DNA of 64,000 nt from Lachnoclostridium edouardi (GTDB taxonomy: Bacteria; Bacillota; Clostridia; Lachnospirales; Lachnospiraceae): the NCBI RefSeq assembly GCF_900240245.1, contig NZ_OESQ01000001.1, positions 1,183,681 through 1,247,680 on the forward strand. The letters are read 5' to 3'. Of the stretch, positions 52,170 to 60,206 are shown in pieces. The translations under genes and the position numbers were made by a program. The notes beneath the pieces were generated by a model. That model was given only the letters and a program-made list of their open reading frames with translations, made no database searches and had not been told where the DNA came from. How positions within the stretch are numbered: position 1 is the stretch's first letter; the number at the start of each line of letters is the position of its first letter.

Positions 52170-53234
52170 TTATTGTTCCCAGTCATTTTCTTGAAGTAAA
52201 GAATATAGTAATGTTGAATATTCGCTAAGTGTATTCTGGGCACGCCCTCCATATTCTTTTTCGATGAAATCTAAATCATCCATGTCCGTGTGCATTATCA
52301 AACCGTTCTTTTCTGTTTCAATAGGAGTACCGCTTTCCCAGTTGTTCGCTTCAAAATATATATATGGAATATTTATGCTATCAAAAGGTGCGTGATCGCT
52401 TCGTTTTTGCCCTGTGGGATAAGGGTAATCATTATTTCCATCTGGTGGTAATTGTATACTCAAACCAAGCTCCTGAGCAATGCCGTATGCTTTTAATACT
52501 GCTTTGGTATTATCAACAATGCCGTTATCATGCACTTTACCACCATACAAATAAAGGTAATCACCAGCGAGTACACTGTCAATGTTTATCATCAATACTA
52601 TATTATCTCGTTCCTTTTCAGAAAGGGATTCAACATATTCCCTTGAACCATACATTCCTGTTTCTTCTGAACCAAAGAACACATATTTAATTGTATAGTA
52701 TGTTGGGATATTGTTCATTCTCAAAGCGTTTTCCAAAGCAACTGAAACGCCGGAGCCATTGTCGTCTACGCCGTGTGTTCCAGCACTATCATAATGTGCA
52801 CCAACGATAATCGTTTTTTTGCTTTCTCCTTTTTTGGTAATTTCGATATTTTGACTTGAATTGCTTTTTTCACCTCCATCAAATACATTTTGTGCGTCCT
52901 CATCCATCAAAGGCGTAGAGTCGTGTATTTCAAAAGACTTTACAGCTATATCCCTTTCCGTATATCCACCATTTAAGAGGACGGACAATATGAATACAGC
53001 CATTTCAGTTTCCTTTTCGGTGCCTGCGACGCGTCCCGGATAGTTTGACTGAATATGCTTTAAAAAATTATATGCGGGTGTGCCATACTCATTTTTCTCG
53101 GAACTTATCGAAAACTCTTGTGAGAGTGTTAGATTTTTAGCTTCTTCAATCATCTCTGCATTTTTACTACCACACCCATATAATCCGGTAAATAAAAATG
53201 CGCATACTAAAAAGCATGAAAGTATCTTTTTCAT
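52170..53234 (-). CDS. M28-family zinc aminopeptidase, lipoprotein
   Basis: A 354-residue secreted M28 metallopeptidase. The start MKKILSCFLVCAFLFTGLYGC is a lipoprotein signal with lipobox LYGC. Zinc ligands are visible in VGAHYDSAGTHGVDDNGSG (His, Asp), FFGSEETGMYGS (Glu pair) and the later RSDHAPFDSINIPYIYFEA (His). It should cut amino acids or peptides at the cell surface. AAGGAGAT precedes ATG 53234; the frame opens 9 codons up. It follows the XRE regulator by 4 bases, so both are one cargo operon of the mobile element. An immunity, nutrient or antagonism role is open. Confidence 0.9.
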   Translation of the reverse strand: MKKILSCFLVCAFLFTGLYGCGSKNAEMIEEAKNLTLSQEFSISSEKNEYGTPAYNFLKHIQSNYPGRVAGTEKETEMAVFILSVLLNGGYTERDIAVKSFEIHDSTPLMDEDAQNVFDGGEKSNSSQNIEITKKGESKKTIIVGAHYDSAGTHGVDDNGSGVSVALENALRMNNIPTYYTIKYVFFGSEETGMYGSREYVESLSEKERDNIVLMINIDSVLAGDYLYLYGGKVHDNGIVDNTKAVLKAYGIAQELGLSIQLPPDGNNDYPYPTGQKRSDHAPFDSINIPYIYFEANNWESGTPIETEKNGLIMHTDMDDLDFIEKEYGGRAQNTLSEYSTLLYSLLQENDWEQ

Positions 53235-53238
53235 AAAA

Positions 53239-54063
53239 TCAATCTCCTTTTTTCTTATCAATACTTTTCGACATCTGTACCATCATCTTTTTTGCCAGTG
53301 CTTGAAACTGCTCGATGGTTTCCTCGTCCATCGGAAGAAGCTGCCCAATCTGTCCGGCAATCATAGCAGTTACATTGTCCATAGACAACGGCTCCTGTTT
53401 TTGTTCTGCCAGTGCGTCTTGCATGGTCTGGAACATGGCGGCAGTCACAGCTTCTCCCGGCTGTTCTCCGCTGTCCATATCTTTCTTAATATCCCGCAGG
53501 ATAGCAAGAAATACATTCTTGATTTTTTCAATCTCTGCTTCGTGTTCGCCCATCTTCTGTGCGTTCAGAAATTGCAAATCCTGTCTTGCTTCTGCCCGAT
53601 GTTCCGGGTGTTCTTTCATCAGATCGGACAAGGAAGCCGTTGCCAGTTCAATCAGCTGGTTTCGTGCCATGATACCCTTTGCCGCTGTGTCTTGAAAATA
53701 AATCCGTATCAAATCCATCAGTTTCGGGAAGTTCCTGTGTTCCAACAGACGGTTGAGGATTTGCACATCGACTGTACCTGTCACAAGCCCTCTCACAGCT
53801 CCCTCGGACAAGCCTAATTCTGAAATATCATAGCTTTTACGGACACTCAAAGTAGACAAACCCAGTATGTAGTCTGTTGATACCTTAAATTCCTTTGCCA
53901 CGCCTATGAGAATATCGCTGCTGACTGTCTTTGTTTCTCCACTGACAATGCGGCTCAACTGGGAAGCAGATACTCCTATTTTCTCCGCAAGCTGCTTTTG
54001 AGAAATATGGTTACCGTTGCACAAATCAGAAATCCTCTGTCCGGGTGTTCCGGGTAAAGCCAT
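53239..54063 (-). CDS. XRE-family regulator of peptidase cargo
   Basis: A 274-residue protein. Residues about 10-70 form the helix-turn-helix (RISDLCNGNHISQKQLAEKI, GVSASQLSRIVSGETKTVSS, FKVSTDYILGLS). The remaining 200 residues are helical with HRAEARQDLQFLNAQKMGE and are not a known ligand domain to me. ATG 54063 has AAGGAGG before it. It likely controls its own gene and the peptidase through a palindrome at 54101-54122. Confidence 0.85.
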   Translation of the reverse strand: MALPGTPGQRISDLCNGNHISQKQLAEKIGVSASQLSRIVSGETKTVSSDILIGVAKEFKVSTDYILGLSTLSVRKSYDISELGLSEGAVRGLVTGTVDVQILNRLLEHRNFPKLMDLIRIYFQDTAAKGIMARNQLIELATASLSDLMKEHPEHRAEARQDLQFLNAQKMGEHEAEIEKIKNVFLAILRDIKKDMDSGEQPGEAVTAAMFQTMQDALAEQKQEPLSMDNVTAMIAGQIGQLLPMDEETIEQFQALAKKMMVQMSKSIDKKKGD

Positions 54064-54090
54064 ACTCAGCACCTCCTTTTCCTATTTCCC

Positions 54091-54122
54091 ATTATACAGG
54101 AAAATTGCAGAAATGCAATTTT
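54091..54122 (-). promoter_or_regulatory. Promoter and palindromic operator of cargo XRE gene
   Basis: TATAAT on the minus strand (54091-54096), with TTGCAT 16 bases upstream as -35. The perfect palindrome AAAATTGCA-GAAA-TGCAATTTT (54101-54122) covers the spacer and the -35. A second pair, AAATGCAATTC and GAATTGCATTT, follows at about 54141-54177. Confidence 0.65.
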
Positions 54123-54281
54123 GAAATGGACTATTGCCCTAAAATGCAATTCTCGCAAGATTCCGGGAATTGCATTTTTTTCGTGTAGACTTAGGGTAGT
54201 TCATCGATGAGCTGCACCTTGAAAAATGAATGACCGTCCGAAAAGGAATACCCCGGCAGGGGAAGCACCGCAACGAGCCAC

Positions 54282-54312
54282 TTCGGGACAAAATGTCCCG
54301 AAGTCCGGGGAG
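54282..54312 (+). repeat. Right inverted copy of cargo palindrome
   Basis: TTCGGGACA-AAA-TGTCCCGAA followed by GTCCGGGGAG, the inverted counterpart of the copy at 51949-51978. Confidence 0.65.
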
Positions 54313-54399
54313 CGTGCCAACGCCGGAACACGCCGCAGGAGTGGGGCAGGAAGCCTTTTCGGAGAGAACGACAACGGAAAGCAAAAATGGAGGGAACAC

Positions 54400-54813
54400 A
54401 TGAGAGAGAACCCATATAAACGACTGCCGCCAATAGAGCGCAAGTCGGACGGTTCCCTTTACCGCATGACACCGGCACAGAGGAAACAGGCGAACGCTCT
54501 GATCCGTCGGGAGTGCTGCTGTTATGAGGACGGGAACTGTATGCTCCTTGACGATGGGGACACCCACACCTGCCCCCAAACCATTTCTTTCTCGGTCTGC
54601 TGTAAGTGGTTCCGCTGGTCGGTCTTGCCGCAAATCGGGACGCTGAAAGCGGAGATTTTCCGGGATAAGGAGCTAAAACGCTGTGCGGTCTGCGGCAGAG
54701 TGTTCGTCCCAAAGTCCAACCGGGCGAAATACTGTCCCGACTGTGCCGCCAGAGTTCACAGGCGGCAGAAAACAGAAAGTGAACGGAAAAGGAGGTCTTG
54801 TGTGGACAGTTAG
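54400..54813 (+). CDS. Cys-rich VLP-domain protein
   Basis: A 137-residue protein of mobile elements. The Cys-rich VLP domain reads ALIRRECCCYEDGNCMLLDD, ISFSVCCKWFRWSVLP and LKRCAVCGRVFVPKSNRAKY with CPDC after it. The last part is a zinc-ribbon-like segment. The function is unknown; a DNA-binding or regulatory role is inferred from the fingers. ATG 54400 has GGAGGG before it; the frame is open from 54226 and includes the palindrome. Confidence 0.85.
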   Translation: MRENPYKRLPPIERKSDGSLYRMTPAQRKQANALIRRECCCYEDGNCMLLDDGDTHTCPQTISFSVCCKWFRWSVLPQIGTLKAEIFRDKELKRCAVCGRVFVPKSNRAKYCPDCAARVHRRQKTESERKRRSCVDS

Positions 54814-54924
54814 GGGTTGAAAAGTCCTTGATTTACAAGGCTTTGCAAGCATACAACAGGGGCAGGCAATAGAAACTACCGTCTGCCTCCGAAAACGGGC
54901 TTCTAACCGTCCACAAAACACGAT

Positions 54925-55320
54925 ATGACAAACACCATTTATATCCATCAGCCGGAAAAGGCGGTCAGCTTTACCCGGCTTCCGAATTTCCTTTTTGAAG
55001 CCCCCACATTCACACCCCTGTCCAACGAAGCAAAGGTACTGTATGCCTTTATCCTGCGCCGGACAGACCTGTCCCGGAAAAACGGCTGGGCAGATGAATA
55101 TGGGCGGATTTACCTCTACTATCCCATCAACGAAGTAGTGGAGCTGCTCCACTGCGGGCGGCAGAAGGCGGTCAACACCCTGCGGGAACTGCAATATGCC
55201 GGACTGGTGGAAATCCAGAAGCAGGGCTGTGGAAAACCCAACCGCATTTACCCAAAATCCTACGAAGCGGTTCCAAACACCGACTTCAAGAAATCCGGTT
55301 ATGGAACGCGGTCGGACTGA
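54925..55320 (+). CDS. RepA-like replication initiator (N-terminal type)
   Basis: A 131-residue protein matching RepA_N: FTRLPNFLFEAPTFTPLSNE, AKVLYAFILRRTDLSRKNGW, IYLYYPINEVVELLHCGRQK and LVEIQKQGCGKPNRIYPKSY. Full RepA proteins are longer, so this may be a minimal form used by integrated elements or only the DNA-binding part. It lies between the Cys-rich gene and the relaxase, the usual order in such elements. The start has no strong ribosome site. Confidence 0.82.
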   Translation: MTNTIYIHQPEKAVSFTRLPNFLFEAPTFTPLSNEAKVLYAFILRRTDLSRKNGWADEYGRIYLYYPINEVVELLHCGRQKAVNTLRELQYAGLVEIQKQGCGKPNRIYPKSYEAVPNTDFKKSGYGTRSD

Positions 55321-55505
55321 AAACCGCACTCCACAAGTACGATAATCAATCCTCTTGAAGTACGAAAACCGGACGGTATATAGAAATACAGAGATTAAAA
55401 CGATTTTATTTATATCTTATCCATTCCTATCCGATCCGAGATATTTTCTGCGGGATTTTCCTGTGGAAAAGTCCCGGAAAGGAATGGAATGGGGAAAGGA
55501 GTTTC

Positions 55506-56447
55506 ATGGCACAACACGCAATTTTGCGATTTGAAAAACACAAGGGCAATCCGGCAAGACCGCTGGAAGCCCATCACGAACGGAAAAAGGAACAGTACGC
55601 CAGCAATCCCGACATTGACACCAGCCGGAGCAAGTACAACTTCCATATCGTTAAGCCAGAGGGCAGGTACTACCACTTCATTAAAAGCCGCATTGAACAA
55701 GCTGGCTGCCGCACCCGCAAGGACAGCACCCGGTTTGTGGATACGCTGATTACCGCCAGCCCGGAATTTTTTAAGAAGAAGTCCCCAAAGGAGATACAGG
55801 AATTTTTCCAGAGGGCGGCTGATTTCTTAATCGGGCGGGTAGGGAAAGAAAACATCGTGTCGGCGGTGGTACACATGGACGAGAAAACGCCCCACCTGCA
55901 TTTGGTCTTTGTCCCGCTGACAGAGGACAACCGCCTGTGTGCAAAGGAGATTATTGGGAACAGAGCCAACCTCACAAAATGGCAGGACGATTTTCACGCC
56001 TATATGGTGGAGAAATATCCCGACTTGGAGCGTGGGGAAAGTGCCAGCAAGACAGGCAGGAAGCATATCCCTACCCGTCTGTTCAAGCAGGCGGTCAATC
56101 TTTCCAAACAGGCAAGAGCCATTGAAGCCACGCTGGACGGTATTACCCCGTTCAATACCGGAAAGAAGAAAGAGGAAGCCCTCTCCCTGCTGAAAAAGTG
56201 GTTTCCGCAGATGGAGAACTTCTCCGGGCAGCTCAAAAAATACAAGGTCACGATAAACGACCTTTCGGCAGAAAATGAACAGTTGGAAGCCAGAGCCAAA
56301 GCCAGCGAAAAAGGCAAGATGAAAGATACGATGGAACGGGCAAAGCTGAAAAGCGAACTGGACGATTTACAGCGGCTGGTTGACCGTATCCCGCCGGATA
56401 TACTGGCGGAACTGAAACGGCAGCAGCGGCACACAAGGGAACGGTGA
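55506..56447 (+). CDS. MobV-family relaxase
   Basis: A 313-residue Mob/Pre-type relaxase. The metal-binding HUH-like motif is HMDEKTPHLHLVFVPL. KYNFHIVKPEGRYYHFIKSR and the later GRKHIPTRLFKQAV fit the family. The C-terminal half is coiled coil (LKKYKVTINDLSAENEQL). It nicks oriT and leads transfer with a helper conjugation system. GGAAAGGAG lies before the ATG. It matches the oriT type seen 3.7 kb away, which is unusual as most MobV genes lie next to their oriT. Confidence 0.9.
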   Translation: MAQHAILRFEKHKGNPARPLEAHHERKKEQYASNPDIDTSRSKYNFHIVKPEGRYYHFIKSRIEQAGCRTRKDSTRFVDTLITASPEFFKKKSPKEIQEFFQRAADFLIGRVGKENIVSAVVHMDEKTPHLHLVFVPLTEDNRLCAKEIIGNRANLTKWQDDFHAYMVEKYPDLERGESASKTGRKHIPTRLFKQAVNLSKQARAIEATLDGITPFNTGKKKEEALSLLKKWFPQMENFSGQLKKYKVTINDLSAENEQLEARAKASEKGKMKDTMERAKLKSELDDLQRLVDRIPPDILAELKRQQRHTRER

Positions 56448-56520
56448 TTGATGACAGAAAACATTTCACGCCGCACAGCGGCATTGTACCTTGAAAACTG
56501 AATACAGAGAAAGGCGATAT

Positions 56521-56691
56521 ATGGCAAAAAAGCAACCGGAGACAAATATCCCCCAACATGAAATAGAAGCCCTTGCCCGTTGCTTACTTCCCGAAATCCA
56601 AAAATTCTTTGAAAGCCCGGAAGGACAAAAAGAATTTGAGGAGTGGAAAGCACAGAGGGCAAAAGAAACAGAAAAGAAAAGGAGCGTATGA
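56521..56691 (+). CDS. Small element-associated protein
   Basis: A 56-residue charged protein: ETNIPQHEIEALARCLLPEI then QKFFESPEGQKEFEEWKAQR. Small proteins like it follow mob genes in related elements as I recall; no function is known. ATG 56521 has AGAAAGG before it. Its TGA overlaps an ATG that begins a 21-codon frame through the hairpin, which I do not count as a gene. Confidence 0.6.
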   Translation: MAKKQPETNIPQHEIEALARCLLPEIQKFFESPEGQKEFEEWKAQRAKETEKKRSV

Positions 56692-56695
56692 CAAA

Positions 56696-56732
56696 AGCGG
56701 CGGTATCACTCACGATACCGCCGCTTTTGCTT
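56696..56732 (+). terminator. Terminator at right end of element
   Basis: AGCGGCGGTATC/GATACCGCCGCT with a 6-base loop and TTTTGCTTTT after it. Confidence 0.85.
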
Positions 56733-56751
56733 TTCGCACTAAAGATATACT

Positions 56752-56789
56752 AAAAATCCGAAGCCGTCCCCGATTGGAACCGGGTTCGG
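56752..56789 (-). terminator. Terminator of the tRNA operon
   Basis: CCGAA-CCCG and CGGG-TTCGG arms form a stem on the minus strand, then ATTTTTAG. It follows the Leu tRNA and marks chromosomal DNA, so the mobile element ends before 56752. Confidence 0.7.
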
Positions 56790-56801
56790 ATTATCATTAT
56801 C

Positions 56802-56885
56802 TGGTGCGGGCAACAGGACTTGAACCTGCACGTCATGGACACCAGAACCTAAATCTGGCGCGTCTGCCAATTCCGCCATGCCCGC
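56802..56885 (-). tRNA. tRNA-Leu (UAG)
   Basis: An 84-base gene with encoded CCA. Acceptor GCGGGCA/TGCCCGC, anticodon loop TTTAGGT with anticodon TAG, and a long variable arm. It is the last gene of the operon. Confidence 0.95.
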
Positions 56886-56970
56886 TTTTTATAAAGCACA
56901 GTTGCATTTCTGCTGCTGCACATTTTTTAAAAGAACAGCCATATAGAGTAGTATATGGCCGTTCTCTTTA

Positions 56971-57043
56971 TGAGACATCGGGGATTCGAACCCCGGACAA
57001 CTTGATTAAAAGTCAAGTGCTCTACCGACTGAGCTAATATCCC
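56971..57043 (-). tRNA. tRNA-Lys (UUU)
   Basis: 73 bases. Anticodon loop CTTTTAA within stem CTTGA/TCAAG; T loop GGTTCGAATCC; acceptor GGGATAT/ATGTCTC with two G-U pairs. Confidence 0.95.
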
Positions 57044-57047
57044 ATCC

Positions 57048-57120
57048 CTGGGCTAGTTGGATTCGAACCAACGAAATGCAGGAGTCAAAGTCCTGTGCCT
57101 TACCGCTTGGCGATAGCCCA
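57048..57120 (-). tRNA. tRNA-Gln (UUG)
   Basis: 73 bases. Anticodon loop CTTTGAC in stem CAGGA/TCCTG; acceptor TGGGCTA/TAGCCCA with G discriminator. Confidence 0.95.
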
Positions 57121-57157
57121 TTATTTTTAGGTAAAAAAAAATTCCCGAAGGAATCAA

Positions 57158-57232
57158 GGTGGATACAGGGACTCGAACCCTGGGCCTCCAGAGCCACAAT
57201 CTGGCGCGCTAACCAACTGCGCTATACCCACC
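57158..57232 (-). tRNA. tRNA-His (GUG)
   Basis: 75 bases including the extra 5' G typical of His tRNA. Anticodon loop TTGTGGC in stem CCAGA/TCTGG; acceptor GTGGGTA/TATCCAC with C discriminator. Confidence 0.95.
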
Positions 57233-57269
57233 ATGGCGTACCCTAAAATACAATATATTAAGATACAAA

Positions 57270-57343
<74 letters not shown>

Positions 57344-57372
57344 GTATCTATGACATCTGCTTACAATGTCAA

Positions 57373-57443
57373 AGCGGGTGATGGGAATCGAACCCACGTA
57401 TCTAGCTTGGAAGGCTAGTGTTCTACCATTGAACTACACCCGC
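57373..57443 (-). tRNA. tRNA-Gly (UCC)
   Basis: 71 bases. Anticodon loop CTTCCAA in stem CTAGC/GCTAG; acceptor GCGGGTG/CACCCGC. Confidence 0.95.
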
Positions 57444-57470
57444 GAAACTCTTCGCAGTAAAATATGAAAA

Positions 57471-57545
57471 TCGGGGTGACAGGATTCGAACCTGCGACCT
57501 CCTGGTCCCAAACCAGGCGCTCTAGCCAAGCTGAGCCACACCCCG
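57471..57545 (-). tRNA. tRNA-Pro (UGG)
   Basis: 75 bases. Anticodon loop TTTGGGA in stem CCTGG/CCAGG; acceptor CGGGGTG/CACCCCG. First gene of the operon. Confidence 0.95.
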
Positions 57546-57597
57546 CTTTTCCCCAGAAAACACCAGGTTTTCTGCTCTGTCCTGCGACGCAAGAGTT

Positions 57598-57626
57598 ATT
57601 ATATACTAAGGTTTGTATCTTGTCAA
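57598..57626 (-). promoter_or_regulatory. Promoter of tRNA operon
   Basis: TTGACA (57621-57626), a 17-base spacer and TATAAT (57598-57603) on the minus strand, a full consensus as usual for stable-RNA operons. Confidence 0.8.
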
Positions 57627-57662
57627 CTTCTTTTTTTCAATTTTTGGTAAAATTGTTTCAAT

Positions 57663-58154
57663 TTATTTTTTAAAGGTATTGAGCGTATAATGAGCCTCCC
57701 CCTGCCTGTCAATTTCCATGATCATATAGGTAGGCTTCCTCCCATCCTGGCGGGGAAAAGAAAGGCTTCCAGGGTTCAGCACTGTCAGTCCATTTTCCTG
57801 GTGAAGGTAAGGCAGATGAGTGTGACCGAACATAACAATATCCATTCCTCTGGATCTGGCTTCGCTGGCAATTCTCTCTGGTCCTAGGGACACTCCGTAA
57901 TAATGGCCGTGGGTGATTAGGGCTTTATATTTTCCAATGGCAATTTCTCTTTCTCTGTCCAAATTAGAGAAAAAGTCGTTATTCCCCAAAACCATTTCTA
58001 AATGGCAGCCTGGATTTACCCAGGAAGCAATTTTATCTTCGCTGCCCTCTGCGTCCCCTAAATGAATCAGCATATCTAAAGGTCCCAGTCTTTCCAAAAG
58101 TGTTTTTAAGTTGTCGTCCCGGCGATGTGTATCGCTGACAATCAGGATTTTCAT
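57663..58154 (-). CDS. YfcE-type metallophosphoesterase
   Basis: A 163-residue calcineurin-like phosphoesterase. Metal-site motifs are ILIVSDTHRR, LIHLGDAEGS, LGNNDFF, ITHGHYYG and FGHTHLPYL. Bacterial YfcE hydrolyses phosphodiesters in vitro; the biological substrate is unknown. Its ATG overlaps the stop of rdgB by 4 bases, so it is translated with it. A paralog of the same fold sits at 61401. Confidence 0.92.
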   Translation of the reverse strand: MKILIVSDTHRRDDNLKTLLERLGPLDMLIHLGDAEGSEDKIASWVNPGCHLEMVLGNNDFFSNLDREREIAIGKYKALITHGHYYGVSLGPERIASEARSRGMDIVMFGHTHLPYLHQENGLTVLNPGSLSFPRQDGRKPTYMIMEIDRQGEAHYTLNTFKK

Positions 58155-58762
58155 ACCATTTTTCCCCCATATAATTCTTTCAGCTTATTTTTCATCTGCT
58201 CCAAGGCTTTTCCTCTGTGGCTGATTTTATTTTTTTGCTCTATGCTTAACTCTGCTGAAGTCATTCCAAATTCTGGTATGTATAAAATAGGGTCGTAGCC
58301 AAATCCCTGGCTGCCGGCTGCAGTCTCTGCAATCATGCCTTCCATGGCGGCTTCTGTGTGAACTACCGCGCCGTCAGGCAGAACTGCAGCAATATTACAG
58401 ACAAATCGGGCGCTGCGCTCTGAACCTTTCGCCTCTTTTACTCTTTCAATAATCACTTGATTCTTGTACTGGTAAGATGTGTCCTCACCTAAATATCTGG
58501 CTGAATATACTCCCGGCTCTCCGCCCAGATAATCTATTACCAAACCGGAATCATCTGCCAGCACAATTCCTCCTGTTACATTCCACACAGCCTTAGCCTT
58601 AATCTCTGCATTTTCCCCAAATGTCTTTCCATCCTCTACAATCTGGCAGGATACTCCGGCCTCCTTCATAGAAAGAATTTCCATGCCCAGATCTGCCAGA
58701 ATCAGGCGGATTTCTCTCATCTTTCCTTCATTTCCTGTTGCAAAAACTATTTTTTCTTTCAC
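58151..58762 (-). CDS. rdgB: XTP/dITP diphosphatase
   Basis: A 203-residue RdgB/HAM1 enzyme that removes non-canonical purine triphosphates. Family blocks are IVFATGNEGKMREI, FGENAEIKAKA, IVLADDSGLVIDYLGGEPGVYSAR, GSQGFGYDPILYIPEFG and SHRGKALEQMK. The start is GTG behind GGAGAAAGAC. It precedes a phosphoesterase with 4-base overlap and follows a protease gene by 17 bases. Confidence 0.96.
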   Translation of the reverse strand: MKEKIVFATGNEGKMREIRLILADLGMEILSMKEAGVSCQIVEDGKTFGENAEIKAKAVWNVTGGIVLADDSGLVIDYLGGEPGVYSARYLGEDTSYQYKNQVIIERVKEAKGSERSARFVCNIAAVLPDGAVVHTEAAMEGMIAETAAGSQGFGYDPILYIPEFGMTSAELSIEQKNKISHRGKALEQMKNKLKELYGGKMV

Positions 58763-58778
58763 CGTCTTTCTCCTTTAT

Positions 58779-60170
58779 CTACCGGTTTTTAGTATAAGCC
58801 TTTAAACATATATTACAGCCCTGTTTTTCCTCTGCCCTGCTCCACTTAAATCCATCCTGACTAATACAACCTTCTCCGTCAGATAAATCAATCCTGCATT
58901 TTCCGTCCCCGGAATCGTACTCAATGGCCACAGGATGAACCAAACCTGGAGAATGAATATTTACAATAATTCCATACCGCTGTCCCTGTTCCAAAGGAAT
59001 TTCCTCATTAAAAGAAACTGTATAAAATCCAGGGTTCTGAAACCTGCCTTCTGCCACTTTCTTTTTATTTTTTAAGCCGTTTCCATCTTCCGGCTGCTCT
59101 GCCACGTAAACCTCCCAGGCAGTGTCCTTTCCTATGGCGTAAAAGCCTGCCGCGCTTAAAACCTCTTTTCCTCTGGCTTCATAAATATTGGAGAACCATG
59201 CGTTTTCTTCTCCATACCCCATCTGTCCAACCCAGCCGCAAAGATCTGTTTGATATATGTTTTGATAGTTGTTATTCTCTTCCACCTTTGTGTAAGAAAT
59301 ATTGCTTCTTCCAATGTTGGAATCATAGTAGGATACATAAAAATATCCCTTCTGCCCAAACTCTTCCCCCCAGCTGTTTACACACAAAAAGGCTCCGTCT
59401 CCCTGAGGCTGTTCATTAAAATTTTCTTTTGGATAATTGTCATCCCAGCCTACAATCACTGCATCGTGATTAGGGTCGGCATTGCCGCTATAATAGTAGG
59501 CGCTGTTTGCTTCGTTATAATACTGAGAACGGCTTTTGGCGTCCTTTAAGGAAGTATACAGAGAGCTTTGAACTCCCCCGTTTTCATAAACAGCCCTTTT
59601 TATAGCTTGAAAGTCCCTTTCCGGCAGAATCTGGATTTCCTGCACATGCTTTGCCGCCTTCAGCCCTTTCACTGTCTCCTTGTCGCCGTAAGGATCCTGA
59701 CTTTCTAAAACAGGGCCCTGCCAGGAAAGAAGATAGGCCATGGACATTGTGTACTCCCCACCGTTTTCCTGCCCTAAAAGAAAGTTTTCGTTTAAAGACA
59801 TATGATCCTCAGAAAAGTCTAATGTTTCGCCGGGAGTCAGGGAGGTCTCTAGTGCTGTCAGGGAGGCAAAGGCCCAGCATGTGCCTAATGCGCCCTGATC
59901 TTTTACAGGAACGCTTCTGCCTGCCTCCCTGTAATCATAAGCAGAGGGCAGATCTGTGCTTCCCTCCTCTGCGCCGGCTTCCCCATAAAGCTCCAGGCTG
60001 TTTTCTTCCCCCGGCTCCATAATCAGCGGCCTTTCATTTACTTCTACAAAAGCATTTTCCGGATTTCCGTTAGTAAGAAGCATGGTAATACCGGCGGCAG
60101 CAGCGGCCACTATAAAAGTGCCTGCTAATCCGCCTTTCTTTTTCCTTCTTTTCCTGCTTCTTCCTGCCAT
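58779..60170 (-). CDS. Membrane-anchored papain-like (C1A) protease
   Basis: A 463-residue protein with an N-terminal basic stretch and one membrane helix (about 14-33), so it is anchored outside. The C1A domain has the catalytic Cys in KDQGALGTCWAFASLTALE, the His in DAVIVGWDDNYP (preceded by NHD: DPNHDAV) and the Asn in CVNSWGEEFGQKGYFYVS. The last 140 residues look like the lectin-like domain seen in gut C1 peptidases. It may cut surface or host peptides. GGAGGAG precedes the ATG. Confidence 0.88.
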   Translation of the reverse strand: MAGRSRKRRKKKGGLAGTFIVAAAAAGITMLLTNGNPENAFVEVNERPLIMEPGEENSLELYGEAGAEEGSTDLPSAYDYREAGRSVPVKDQGALGTCWAFASLTALETSLTPGETLDFSEDHMSLNENFLLGQENGGEYTMSMAYLLSWQGPVLESQDPYGDKETVKGLKAAKHVQEIQILPERDFQAIKRAVYENGGVQSSLYTSLKDAKSRSQYYNEANSAYYYSGNADPNHDAVIVGWDDNYPKENFNEQPQGDGAFLCVNSWGEEFGQKGYFYVSYYDSNIGRSNISYTKVEENNNYQNIYQTDLCGWVGQMGYGEENAWFSNIYEARGKEVLSAAGFYAIGKDTAWEVYVAEQPEDGNGLKNKKKVAEGRFQNPGFYTVSFNEEIPLEQGQRYGIIVNIHSPGLVHPVAIEYDSGDGKCRIDLSDGEGCISQDGFKWSRAEEKQGCNICLKAYTKNR

Positions 60171-60206
60171 AGCTCCTCCTGTGCCCTCAGTCTGCAGCTA
60201 TTAAAA

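Larger units (their letters stand above)
49600..56745. mobile_element. Integrative mobilizable element with large serine recombinase and MobV relaxase
   Basis: About 7.1 kb with a coherent set of mobile-element genes: serine recombinase and XRE regulator (minus strand, left end), a pMV158-like oriT, an M28 peptidase with its own XRE regulator, a Cys-rich VLP protein, a RepA-like replication initiator and a MobV relaxase. It lies between an arginase-type gene and a tRNA operon. GC content is higher than in the flanking DNA. The boundaries are approximate: the left end is past the arginase stop and the right end is before the tRNA terminator. No clear att direct repeat is visible, as expected for recombinases with short cores. 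Confidence 0.75.

Noticed and set aside
49600..56745. Direct repeats marking att sites of the mobile element
   Set aside because: Short matches such as TAAAG at both ends are too short and AT-rich to be convincing; serine recombinases need only a 2-base core.
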